Translations under genes and position numbers: made by a program | Assembly (NCBI RefSeq): GCF_014281965.1 | Contig: NZ_JACFTB010000002.1 | Coordinates: 1 to 64,000 of the forward strand | Direction: 5' to 3' | From: Rhodococcus sp. BP22 | Lineage (GTDB): Bacteria; Actinomycetota; Actinomycetes; Mycobacteriales; Mycobacteriaceae | DNA length: 64,000 nt | Notes under the pieces: generated by a model | Told to the model about the DNA's origin: nothing | Databases searched by the model: none | Seen by the model: the letters and a program-made list of their open reading frames with translations, nothing else | Part shown: positions 1 to 8,019 of the stretch, in pieces | Layout: each line of letters begins with the position of its first letter | How positions within the stretch are numbered: position 1 is the first letter of the stretch

Positions 1-64
1 TATACGCCTCACCCGCCGTGACAGTTGAGCGACGAGGCGTTCACTCCGCTATGGGCGATCGCAT

Positions 65-90
65 GGGTCGTAAACGAACGTTTTCGACCC
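65..90. other. imperfect palindrome upstream of the recombinase relic
   Basis: A 26-base imperfect dyad with outer arms GGGTCG/CGACCC and inner AAACG/CGTTT, 22 of 26 positions symmetric. It lies about 130 bases before a broken serine recombinase. The octamer ATGGGACA occurs at 144-151 and 201-208, in the same orientation. Resolvases commonly sit beside their res site, so these may be remnants of one. That is inference; nothing else is seen in 1-217. Confidence 0.3.
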
Positions 91-217
91 AGTAGCGGCC
101 CTCCTGGTGCTCGCCGAAATCCCCAGGTCGACGACCTACAGACATGGGACACAACCCGTGTGCGGAATCGATGCGACGCAACCGGACCTGTCGGCCCTTT
201 ATGGGACAGTTCGCCGC

Positions 218-796
218 ATGGCTCGGTTCGGGTATGCGCGGGTATCCACGCGCGGGCAGAAGGACGACTCCTAGCTCGACGCACTCAATGCCGCTGGGTA
301 CGAACAGATCTGGGTGGACAATGCATCGGGCAAACTCGCCCGCCGCCCGGAATGGGACAAATGCTTCACCATCTGCGCCGCGGCGACGAACTGGTGATCA
401 CCCGGCTCTCGCGCCCCTTCCGTCGGTGCGGCACATGACCGAACTCGCCGCCGTACTCGACGAGCGCGGCATCGACCCGATCGTGCTCAAACAAGGCATC
501 GACACCACCACCCCGGCCGGGCGGTTCCTGTTCCACGTCATCGCCGCCATGGACGAGATGACCGCCGACCTGATCAGCGAAGGCACCCTCGAAGGCCTGG
601 AATCCGCGCGGGCGCGCGGGCGCGTCGGTGGCCGACCCCCGCGCTGACCCAGTTGCAGGCGCTCAAGGCCCGGGAGATGTATGACGAACGCGACCAACGC
701 GGTAAGCGCAAGTACACCGTCGCCCAGATCGGCGAAACTTTCGGCGTCTCCCGCAAGACCATCTACCGCCACCTCGACCCCGGCACAGCGGACTAA
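218..796 (+). pseudogene. serine recombinase/resolvase, disrupted
   Basis: Three-frame reading recovers a Tn3-type resolvase/invertase. The N-terminus reads MARFGYARVSTRGQKDDS, with the catalytic serine in YARVST. Codon 19 is then TAG (272-274) where this family usually has glutamine, so a single CAG to TAG change explains it. The reading continues as LDALNAAGYEQIWVDNASGK. Frame changes near 360 and 425 lead into RHMTELAAVLDERGID, the GRFLFHVIAAMDEM segment and ESARARGRVGGRP. Another shift near 640 leads to a C-terminal helix-turn-helix (VAQIGETFGVSRKTIYRHL) and a stop at 794-796. Nearly full family length (about 190 residues) can be pieced together, but no frame encodes it, so it should be inactive. 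It probably derives from a Tn3-like transposon or integrated plasmid. Confidence 0.85.
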
Positions 797-887
797 CCCC
801 TGCGCGACGGTTCGAACGGAACCGCCGAATCACTTTCTACCGGGCGACATTCCGAACATCGTTGAATTTTCGGCGATTACTACCGGG

Positions 888-1253
888 ACCCCTAGTAGGT
901 GCTCGACGAGACCTTGCAGCCGTGCTCGGTGAGTGCTCTGCAGATCGGTTCGACGCCGAACTTCTCCATGTGGCTGTCGATGTACTCGACGGTCACTTGC
1001 GTTGGCGGTCGAGCTCCGCCGCGAAGAAGGTCGATGCAGACTTCAGGACCTCGTTGGCCACTCGAGTTCTCGATTCCCAGCCCGCCACTGGCGCAACTCG
1101 GCAGCAGCGTCGGAGGTCACGCCGGGGCGTTGCCCCGAATTGGCCTGCACCTTTCAGACCCAGTTGAGGAGCGTCTGGGCCCTACCTATCGCGAGCTTGC
1201 CTGCGACGGACTCGATTGCCGCCCACTCCGAGCCGTGAGGCCGGGTTCGACGA
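888..1253 (-). pseudogene. IS3-family transposase relic (OrfA end and OrfB start)
   Basis: Read on the minus strand, 1250 to 1160 gives HGSEWAAIESVAGKLAIG followed by a WV pair, the OrfA helix-turn-helix signature of IS3 elements. A stop then interrupts at about 1153, but the reading continues with an SGQRPGVTSDAAAELRQWRA-like segment, the usual OrfA leucine-zipper region. Frame changes lead to a FFAAELDR-type OrfA end and an OrfB-like start (YIDSHMEKFGVEPICRALTEHG) near 990-920. The match ends at about 890. No intact frame, no catalytic DDE domain and no terminal inverted repeats were found, so this is an immobile fragment. The dense overlapping plus-strand reading frames here are shadows of it. 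Boundaries are approximate. Confidence 0.75.
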
Positions 1254-1330
1254 CGTCGTGAACAGTGATCCAACGAAGTGTGCAGTCGAAGGCAAGTACA
1301 GCAACCGAAGCCACCTCCGAGAGGAAAGTG

Positions 1331-1666
1331 ATGGCATACCGCGACGAATTCGGACGGACCGCGTTGCATTACGCCGCAGCTAACGGCCGACTCGGCGAGG
1401 CCAGGACCCTGATCGAGTCAGGGATGGGTGTCGATAGCCGTGACACCGAGGACGCACTGTACTTCGCCATCTTCGCCCGCAAGAAGCGCGAGCCGGGCGT
1501 AGCGATCGACTTCATTCGTCTACTCCACAAACGTGGCGCAGACCCTACAAGGGAAACGATCAGGAGCTACTTCGGCACAAGGAGCATCGTCGACGTCGTA
1601 CGTGACACCTTCCTCGGTCAGCAAGGAAACGAAGACCTGATCGCCGAATTCGCGGACACCCTGTGA
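1331..1666 (+). CDS. small ankyrin-repeat protein
   Basis: 111 residues. An ankyrin repeat opens the protein (DEFGRTALHYAAANGRLGEA), followed by a weaker second repeat (GVDSRDTEDALYFAIFA) and a third helix pair ending in LLHKRGADPT. The ATG at 1331 is preferred because GAGGAAAG lies six bases upstream; the frame stays open back to 1265, but that extension shows no homology-like features. Ankyrin repeats mediate protein contacts and give no enzymatic role. It sits alone between the IS3 relic and a transporter gene, so it may belong to the mobile remnants or be resident; no partner can be named. Confidence 0.7.
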   Translation: MAYRDEFGRTALHYAAANGRLGEARTLIESGMGVDSRDTEDALYFAIFARKKREPGVAIDFIRLLHKRGADPTRETIRSYFGTRSIVDVVRDTFLGQQGNEDLIAEFADTL

Positions 1667-1814
1667 GACATCAGCGGGAAGAATGATCGAGCCCAGGGGC
1701 ATCTTTCTCCTGGTTGTACAGCTGACCCGTCGGCTCGCGTCCGCCATCCCGGGCGTGCCTCCTGCTGATTTTCGAATGGCGCAATCCCAGTGAGAGAGAC
1801 TGTGGTCTGATTAC

Positions 1815-1830
1815 CGTGATTTAGGTCATA
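1815..1830. promoter_or_regulatory. weak CRP-like site
   Basis: CGTGA-TTTAGG-TCATA differs at two positions from the TGTGA-N6-TCACA consensus. It lies 77 bases before the start of the binding-protein gene at 1907. It is worth noting only because stronger sites precede another transporter and acs in this window. Confidence 0.3.
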
Positions 1831-1906
1831 TGGTGGTTCGCCTATGGCGAGCGCAACATGTTCCCACCGAGACCGTTCGTCTCGACACAATCCAGGAGGT
1901 TCTCAG

Positions 1907-3508
1907 GTGACACTTTCAAGGCAACGCCGGCGCGGCACGGTAGCCGTCGCCGTCTTAGCCAGCGGCCTACTGTTGGCGGGCTGTGCGAGCGGTGGTGGTA
2001 GCAGTTCCGGCCCACAGACCGACCCCGGCGCTGTCGGCGTGATCGGCGACCAGACCGAAGGCGGCACGCCCGTGGAGGGCGGCACGTTGAGCTATGCCGG
2101 GTATTCACCCGTAGCCAGCCTCGATCCGACCAAGACGCAGCCCACTGGCGCAACCGGTGGCACCGAGATGGCAGCGATCTACGATCTCCTCGTTCGCTAC
2201 GATTCCGAATCCGACACCTACGAGCCCCAGTTGGCGAAATCACTCACCTCGAGCGACGACTTCACGACGTGGACCCTCGAGTTGCGCGACGGCGTCACCT
2301 TCAGCGACGGCACGCCACTCAATGCCGCCGCAGTAGTCGCCAGTACCAATCGCTTCAATGAACGACGCGGCGGCGGCAGTCAAGCGTTCACCGCCGGTGT
2401 CAAGTCCATGGAGGCCACCAACGACTCCACCGTGGTGTACACCATGAATCAGCCGTGGTCCGAGTTCCCCTCGCTGCTCGTCTACGGCCACGGCATGGTC
2501 GTGGCCCCCAGTTCGGATCAGCCTGACGGCTCGTTCAAGCCAATCGGCGCAGGCGCTTTCACGTTGGAGAGCCTGACTCCCGGCGCAGACGTTGTGATGA
2601 AGGCCCGGCCGGACTACTTCAACGGCAAGCCGCACCTGGACACACTGAAGTTCGTCACGATCAGCGACGAGCAGCCCAAGGTCGACGCCCTCAACTCGGG
2701 CGGCATCAACATGGCATACCTGCGCGACGCCGCAGTTGTCGACGAGGCTTCGGCCAACCTTCCGGGCTACTACGAGACGAACAGTCTCTCCTCGGTGGTC
2801 AGTATCAACCAGCGTGAAGGCCGTCCCGCCGCGGACGTGCGAGTACGTAAGGCGATGCAGCTGGCCGTCGACCCCGTGGCAATCGATCAGCGTGCACGTG
2901 GCGGCAAGGGAATGCCCGGCACCGAGATCTTCCAGCCTTGGTCCAAGTGGCACAACGACATTGCACCCGTGGAGATGAATACCGAAGAGGCCAAGACTCT
3001 CGTCGAGGCCGCGAAGGCAGACGGCTTCAGCGGTGACATGACCTACTTCACCCCTCAGACACAGGCGGCCCAGGCCACTGCACTGACAATCCAGGCGATG
3101 TTGGCACCGATCGGTATCAACGTCAACATCGAGTACGCGGCATCGGTCACGGACATCGTCAAACGCCTGTACATCGACAAGGACTTCGACATCGCCACCG
3201 GTGCGCTCAGCATCCAGGACAACGCGCCGTTCCAGCGCTTGTACGGTGCGTTGAACTCCACGTCGACGAACAACATCGGCGGCGTCAGCGACCCGAAGAT
3301 GGACGAGATCGTCACCAGTGTCCAAACCGCAACCAATGACGAGGCGAAGCTCGAGGCGTTGAGCAACCTACAGGTAGAGGTCAACGAGAACGTTCCGTTC
3401 CTGGCCCTTGCCTCCGGTGCCAACTTCCTGGCGTGGACCGACAACGTTCACGGCGCAGTACCCAGCCTGGACGCAATGGTGCTTCTGGACAAGGCCTGGG
3501 TCGAGTAA
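1907..3508 (+). CDS. ABC transporter oligopeptide-binding lipoprotein (SBP family 5)
   Basis: 533 residues from GTG 1907, chosen because AGGAGG lies seven bases upstream; the frame is open back to an ATG at 1844 with no comparable site. The N-terminus has a basic stretch, a hydrophobic core and a lipobox ending LLLAGC, so it is a lipoprotein on the outer face of the membrane. The body has family-5 hallmarks: GGTLSYAGYSP, YEPQLAKSL, the WTLELRDGVTFSDGTPLNAAAVVAS-type block and INQREGRPAADVRVRKAMQLAV. This family delivers peptides, nickel or related solutes to Dpp/Opp permeases. No permease or ATPase follows it. A paralog of similar length lies facing it at 4105-5727 as the last gene of a full ABC operon, which suggests it supplies the same transporter with another substrate. 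Confidence 0.92.
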   Translation: MTLSRQRRRGTVAVAVLASGLLLAGCASGGGSSSGPQTDPGAVGVIGDQTEGGTPVEGGTLSYAGYSPVASLDPTKTQPTGATGGTEMAAIYDLLVRYDSESDTYEPQLAKSLTSSDDFTTWTLELRDGVTFSDGTPLNAAAVVASTNRFNERRGGGSQAFTAGVKSMEATNDSTVVYTMNQPWSEFPSLLVYGHGMVVAPSSDQPDGSFKPIGAGAFTLESLTPGADVVMKARPDYFNGKPHLDTLKFVTISDEQPKVDALNSGGINMAYLRDAAVVDEASANLPGYYETNSLSSVVSINQREGRPAADVRVRKAMQLAVDPVAIDQRARGGKGMPGTEIFQPWSKWHNDIAPVEMNTEEAKTLVEAAKADGFSGDMTYFTPQTQAAQATALTIQAMLAPIGINVNIEYAASVTDIVKRLYIDKDFDIATGALSIQDNAPFQRLYGALNSTSTNNIGGVSDPKMDEIVTSVQTATNDEAKLEALSNLQVEVNENVPFLALASGANFLAWTDNVHGAVPSLDAMVLLDKAWVE

Positions 3509-3574
3509 TAACCGCTCGCCCATGTCATCTCAACGGCGAGGTGGCATGACCTAGAAAACTGCATATAGAAGGCC

Positions 3575-3616
3575 GACTGCCCGGTACGTCAACGCTAGTT
3601 GTCGCACCGGGCAGTC
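3575..3616. terminator. hairpin terminator after the lone binding protein
   Basis: Perfect 11-bp arms GACTGCCCGGT (3575-3585) and ACCGGGCAGTC (3606-3616) around a 20-base loop, 67 bases past the stop codon. There is no long T tract. It probably ends the 1907-3508 transcript. Confidence 0.65.
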
Positions 3617-4104
3617 TGCTGTCTCCACTGTTCGACGGCGTAGGCGGGCCGGTCTTCTTGCTTCACGTCACGGACTGAGCGTCTCGTCGAATAGCCCAGA
3701 GCGACAACATGATCTGGTGTGTGCTCGCCGGGAAGATTCTCCGAGTACGCCTGCCGAGAGTGGGCGCCTGCGGCATGGTGCATGAATGCAACCCAGCCGA
3801 AACGGTTCCTTCGTCCTTGTCGGCGCCCGAGTCCGCGGGTTCCACAGCAGTCGGGGTGGCGCGGCAGACGCAGGTGGTAGGAGATACGTTGCGGGCGGCT
3901 GGTCCTGTTGCGGGCGGCCCGTCTCTTCGCCGCGGGCCGGACATCAGCGACAAACAGCGAGGGCCTCTCGGTTATCAGGGTGCGTGGTACGCACACCGAC
4001 ACCGAGAGGCCCTCACCTTCGTCACATCATCCACAACCATCGCGGGAACTACACCTCGTTGGCGCGCTCACCTTTTTCTGGATTTCCAACCTGCCTGTGC
4101 ACGT
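3617..4104. other. gap between convergent genes, no gene seen
   Basis: About 490 bases between two convergent binding-protein genes. A 135-codon frame runs on the minus strand (4002-3595), but its composition is arginine-rich and unlike any family I recognise, and no start signal stands out. The only clear structure is the nested hairpin at 3959-4014. The stretch may be degraded coding or mobile DNA. Confidence 0.5.
3959..4014. repeat. nested double hairpin
   Basis: Outer arms GAGGGCCTCTCGGT (3959-3972) and ACCGAGAGGCCCTC (4001-4014) are perfect over 14 bp. Inside is a second hairpin, GTGCGT-GGT-ACGCAC (3980-3994). It lies 90 bases beyond the stop of the minus-strand operon ending at 4105, so it could be that operon's terminator. 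The cruciform-like nesting is more elaborate than the other terminators here. Confidence 0.6.
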
Positions 4105-5727
4105 TCAGGACTCGACCCATGCTTTGTCGAACAGCATGATGCCAGTGGCAGTGGGCACGACTTCGTGCACGTCCTTCTGCCACGCCCAAAACGCGGCAAG
4201 CCCGCTGATGGGTACCGATGGCACAGTGTCGTTCCAGAGGCTCTGGACTCGAGCGATCACATCGCGCGCAGCATCATCGTCGGGGGCCGCCTGGAGCTCC
4301 TTCAACAAGCCGTCCATCTCCGGATTCGCATACCCGGTTGTATTCCTCAACGATGTGCTGGAGAGGACGGACTGCAGACCCGCGTCTGGAATCGACTCGT
4401 ACAGACCGATCCCGGCATGAGCCAGATCGAATTCATGTTTGACATAGACGCTGTTCAGTAGATCCCCAGCGTTGTTGGCGTAGACGATGTCCACTGTAAA
4501 ACCGACGGCTTGCAGCAACGACTGCACCGCAAGGCCGATCGCTTGATCCTTGGGCTCGTTGAGAACGGTGTACTTCAGACGTCCGTCATAGCCGTCGGCC
4601 TTTGCCTGGTTCAGCAACTCGGTGGCCTTGGCCGGATCGTAGACAGGGCCGGCAACGTCGGTATGCCATTGCGACGTCTGTCCGAACAACTCGGATCCGG
4701 GAAGGCCCTGGCCTTCTTCAGCGCGCTGGTCGATGAGGTCGGGGTCAATGGCATGCGAGATCGCTTGTCGTACCCGCACGTCTGTGCCTGGACGACCTTC
4801 GCGGTTGTTGATCAGCTCGGCTCCGCCGGCATTGAGGACGTCGACGAATCCGGGGTAGCCGGCATCTTTCGCAGCGTTGATTGCCGATCCCAGGCCGCGA
4901 ATGTAGGCAACGTCGAGTTGGCCCGCTTCCAGTGACTCGAAGTTCTCTTGTGGGCCGTTCAACGCCACCATGCGCAGACTGGCCAAATTCGGTGGCCCGC
5001 CGTAGTAGTCGGGGTTCGCGGTGAACGTGCGTTCCTCTCCGGGGAGAAAACCTGCCTCGGTGAAGGGGCCTGCCCCAACCGGAGTGAACTTCTCACCTTG
5101 CTGTGCACCTGGGGCGACGATCATGCCGTGGCCCAACGCCAGCATCGACGGAAACCTGGGCCATGGATTTGTGAGACGGAAGATGACGGTCGAACTGTCT
5201 TGCGCCTCGGTCGATTTCACCGACTGCTTCCATAGATCTGCACCATTGCCGCCGCCGGCGTTGTAGCGCTCGATACTCGCGACGACCGCTGCAGCATCCA
5301 ACGGCGTGCCGTCGCTGAAGCGCACTCCCTCACGTAGACGCAGAGTCCATGTCGTGTCGTCTGTGCTTTCCAATGATTCGGCGAGCTGGGGTGAGAACTC
5401 CCCGGACTCGATGTCGTATTTCATGAGCACGTCGTATATGGCAGCGAGCGCCTCGCCGCCCTGGCCGCCGCGGGCTGTGGCTCGGAGTGGGTCCAGCGTC
5501 GGAGTGAGAAGTTGTACACCATAGGTGAGGGTGCCGCCGGTGACCGGATCGCCACCTTCGGATTGCATGTTCACCAGGCCGGTCTCATAGGTGTTGCTGC
5601 CGGAATCGGTGCCACTATCGTTGGCCCCGCCCGAGCACGCTGCAAGTACAACGCCTGCTCCGACCAGCGCGACGGCAATACGACTGGAGCGACCGATCGT
5701 CCGCTGTCCATTAAACATGGAAATCAT
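4105..5727 (-). CDS. ABC transporter oligopeptide-binding lipoprotein (SBP family 5)
   Basis: 540 residues, ATG 5727 with AGGA six bases before it. It has a signal peptide and a lipobox ending VVLAAC. Family-5 blocks are clear: GGTLTYGVQLLTPTLDP, EFSPQLAESL, GVRFSDGTPLDAAAVVAS, NNREGRPGTDVRVRQAISHA and a C-terminal MLFDKAWVES. It is the fifth gene of the minus-strand operon that starts at 10111, 97 bases after the second ATPase. It should be the dedicated substrate receptor of that transporter, probably for a peptide or another organic solute. It resembles the facing protein at 1907-3508 in every block, including the AWVE ending, so the two look like inverted duplicates. Confidence 0.93.
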   Translation of the reverse strand: MISMFNGQRTIGRSSRIAVALVGAGVVLAACSGGANDSGTDSGSNTYETGLVNMQSEGGDPVTGGTLTYGVQLLTPTLDPLRATARGGQGGEALAAIYDVLMKYDIESGEFSPQLAESLESTDDTTWTLRLREGVRFSDGTPLDAAAVVASIERYNAGGGNGADLWKQSVKSTEAQDSSTVIFRLTNPWPRFPSMLALGHGMIVAPGAQQGEKFTPVGAGPFTEAGFLPGEERTFTANPDYYGGPPNLASLRMVALNGPQENFESLEAGQLDVAYIRGLGSAINAAKDAGYPGFVDVLNAGGAELINNREGRPGTDVRVRQAISHAIDPDLIDQRAEEGQGLPGSELFGQTSQWHTDVAGPVYDPAKATELLNQAKADGYDGRLKYTVLNEPKDQAIGLAVQSLLQAVGFTVDIVYANNAGDLLNSVYVKHEFDLAHAGIGLYESIPDAGLQSVLSSTSLRNTTGYANPEMDGLLKELQAAPDDDAARDVIARVQSLWNDTVPSVPISGLAAFWAWQKDVHEVVPTATGIMLFDKAWVES

Positions 5728-5824
5728 GTGGGTTCCTTGTATGTGCGTGCAGTTCGACGGATGAGAACGTCAGACAACGACCCTCTGGGACAGTTCGCCG
5801 CGAGGGGGCAGGAAAAAGCTGGGA

Positions 5825-6811
5825 CTACACGTTGTGGCAGGCCACGAAGTGGTCCTTGCCGACCTCCCGTAACAGTGGCTCTTCGGCTGCGCACTGCTCG
5901 GTCGCGAGTGGACAACGGGTCCGAAAACGGCAACCCGACGGTGGGTTCAGAGGGGAGGGCAGGTCGCCCTCGATGATCTCGATCTCGTCCTCCCCATCCC
6001 GCGATCGGTTCGGATCCGGAATCGAGTCGAGCAGCAGTCGGGTGTAGGGATGCATCCCGGTGTTCTGAACATCGTCGGTCGGCGCGACCTCGCAGACCTT
6101 ACCGAGGTACATCACCATGATGCGGTCGCTGATGTTCTTCACCACGGCCATGTTGTGGGCGATGAAGATCATCGAGAACTCGAATTCCTTCTTGGTTTTC
6201 TCCAGAAGGTTCAAGATCTGTGCCTGCACCGACACGTCGAGGCTCGAGACCGGCTCGTCACAGATCAGCAGCTTCGGCCGGAGCATCAAAGCGCGTGCGA
6301 TACACACACGCTGGCATTGGCCGCCCGACAGTTCGCCCGCCGTCTTCTCCATCACCGCATCCGGATCCAGGCCCACTGCGCTGAGCAGCTCACGGGTCAT
6401 GGCTTCGAGCTTGGCCTTGTTCTTGGTCCCCCAGATGCGAGGTCCCTCGGTGACAAGATGCTTGACCTTGCGGCGCGGGTTCAGCGATGAGATCGGGTCC
6501 TGCATGATCATCTGCATCTGGTTGCGGGTGATCCGCAGACTCGACGCGGACATGTCACCGAGGACCATGTCATCGAGCGTCACGGTGCCGGACGTGGGCT
6601 TGGGCAACTGTAGGACCGCGCGCCCGGCGGTGGACTTCCCGCAGCCCGACTCCCCGACGATGCCCAGTGTCTCCCCTGGGACGAGGTCGAAGCTGATGCC
6701 GGAGACCGCGTGCACGGTCTGTTTGCCTGCGGGGAATTCCACCAAGAGGTTCTCGACGGTCAAGACCCGCTTCTCGTCTTCGCGCATGTGTGCGGTACCG
6801 CTGCCAGCCAT
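5825..6811 (-). CDS. peptide ABC transporter ATP-binding protein (DppF type)
   Basis: 328 residues from the ATG at 6811, whose A is shared with the stop of the preceding gene (TAATG), so translation is coupled. The frame runs open upstream to 7027 but only as a shadow of the previous gene. Walker A is GESGCGKST, Walker B LLICDEPVSSLD, the H-loop IFIAHNM. The signature reads LSGGQCQRV, with cysteine where most relatives have R or Q. The C-terminal oligopeptide/dipeptide transporter domain carries a Cys-rich block (GCRFRTRCPLATEQC) typical of DppD/DppF/OppF. It pairs with the ATPase encoded just upstream to power the two permeases. Confidence 0.93.
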   Translation of the reverse strand: MAGSGTAHMREDEKRVLTVENLLVEFPAGKQTVHAVSGISFDLVPGETLGIVGESGCGKSTAGRAVLQLPKPTSGTVTLDDMVLGDMSASSLRITRNQMQMIMQDPISSLNPRRKVKHLVTEGPRIWGTKNKAKLEAMTRELLSAVGLDPDAVMEKTAGELSGGQCQRVCIARALMLRPKLLICDEPVSSLDVSVQAQILNLLEKTKKEFEFSMIFIAHNMAVVKNISDRIMVMYLGKVCEVAPTDDVQNTGMHPYTRLLLDSIPDPNRSRDGEDEIEIIEGDLPSPLNPPSGCRFRTRCPLATEQCAAEEPLLREVGKDHFVACHNV

Positions 6812-7953
6812 TACACAGTCTCCAAGTCCAGCTTGCGTCCGGCCGCGGTGCGCCCGGCCTTCTCGTTGGCGGCCAACGCCGCTGCACCCTCGGCTGTGCC
6901 GACGGGGAAGTGACATGCGGCCTCGTGCGGATGCACCGCCGCGGCAGAGTCTGCAGTGGCGACCAGTTCGGGCGGCACCGTAAGACACTTCTCCTGTGCG
7001 TACCGGCAGCGAGTCGCGAATGAACACCCCTCAACTGGCTTCGTCATATCCGGCAACCCGCCTTCGATGGCCTCGAGGACCGTGTGCGGAGCATCCTCGA
7101 TTCGCGGGATCGCCGACAGCAGCGCCTCGGTGTACGGATGACGCGGCTGCGCGAACAACTGCCGTGTTGGCGCGGTCTCCACTATTCGGCCTGCGTACAT
7201 TACGGCGACGCGGTCCGTCTGGCCTGCGACGACGCCCAGGTCGTGGCTGATCAAAATCCCCGCCATCCCCGTTTCCTTGCGGAGCGAGTCGAGCAACTCG
7301 AGGATTTGCTTTTGCACCGTCACATCGAGCGCCGTCGTCGGCTCGTCCGCGATGGTCAGGATGGGGTCGCACGCTAGCGCCATCGCAATGACTACACGCT
7401 GGCGCATACCTCCCGAGAGCTCATGTGGGTATTGGTCCACCCGTCGAGTCGGCTCGGGGATTCGCACCTTACGCAGCAACTCGATCGCCCGCTCTCGGGC
7501 CTGCTTCTTGTCCAGGCCCAGATGGGCTCGGATCGACTCGGTAAGGTGCGTGCCGATGTGCTTGAACGGGTTGAGCGCCGTCATCGGGTCCTGGAACACC
7601 ATCGCGATGTCCTTGCCCCACAGACCCTGCTGTTCCTTGCGGGTAAGCGCCTGCATGTCGCGGCCCTGGAACCGAATCTCGCCGGCGACGGTGGTCGCAC
7701 CACCGTTGGAGACCAGTCCCATGATGGTCTGCCCGAGCACCGATTTTCCGGAACCGGACTCGCCAACCAGGCCCAGGGTCTCGCCCGCAGCGAGGGTCAA
7801 GCTCACACGGTCGACGGCGCGCAACTGGCCCCGCTTGGTGCGAAAGTGCGTGGACACATTCTCCACTGTCAGCAGCGGTCCCGCCGCCGCATGGTCTGGC
7901 GTTTCGGCGACTGCCGTCGCAGCATCCGTGCCAGGCTTTTCGTGCTTATTCAT
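6811..7953 (-). CDS. peptide ABC transporter ATP-binding protein (DppD type)
   Basis: 380 residues. I chose ATG 7953 because GGGAG lies seven bases upstream; the frame extends to 8004 without a ribosome site. Walker A is GESGSGKSV, signature LSGGMRQRV, Walker B LTIADEPTTALD, H-loop ILISHDLG. The oligopeptide-transporter C-terminal domain ends with a Cys-containing block (GCSFATRCRYAQEKC). It is the third gene of the operon, 66 bases after the second permease and overlapping the DppF-type gene by one base. It should form the heterodimeric nucleotide-binding unit with that protein. Confidence 0.93.
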   Translation of the reverse strand: MNKHEKPGTDAATAVAETPDHAAAGPLLTVENVSTHFRTKRGQLRAVDRVSLTLAAGETLGLVGESGSGKSVLGQTIMGLVSNGGATTVAGEIRFQGRDMQALTRKEQQGLWGKDIAMVFQDPMTALNPFKHIGTHLTESIRAHLGLDKKQARERAIELLRKVRIPEPTRRVDQYPHELSGGMRQRVVIAMALACDPILTIADEPTTALDVTVQKQILELLDSLRKETGMAGILISHDLGVVAGQTDRVAVMYAGRIVETAPTRQLFAQPRHPYTEALLSAIPRIEDAPHTVLEAIEGGLPDMTKPVEGCSFATRCRYAQEKCLTVPPELVATADSAAAVHPHEAACHFPVGTAEGAAALAANEKAGRTAAGRKLDLETV

Positions 7954-8019
7954 CGGTGAACTCCCGCTTGCCATGTAGGGCCAGGACTGAGGCGATACGG
8001 ACACTGTCCGCTCTCGCCG

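Noticed and set aside
2240..3325. 361-codon minus-strand frame opposite the first binding protein
   Set aside because: Antisense shadow; the plus-strand lipoprotein has clear family blocks throughout.
3595..4002. 135-codon minus-strand frame between the two binding-protein genes
   Set aside because: Arginine-rich, no recognisable motif, no good start signal and interrupted by the nested hairpin; more likely shadow or decayed sequence.
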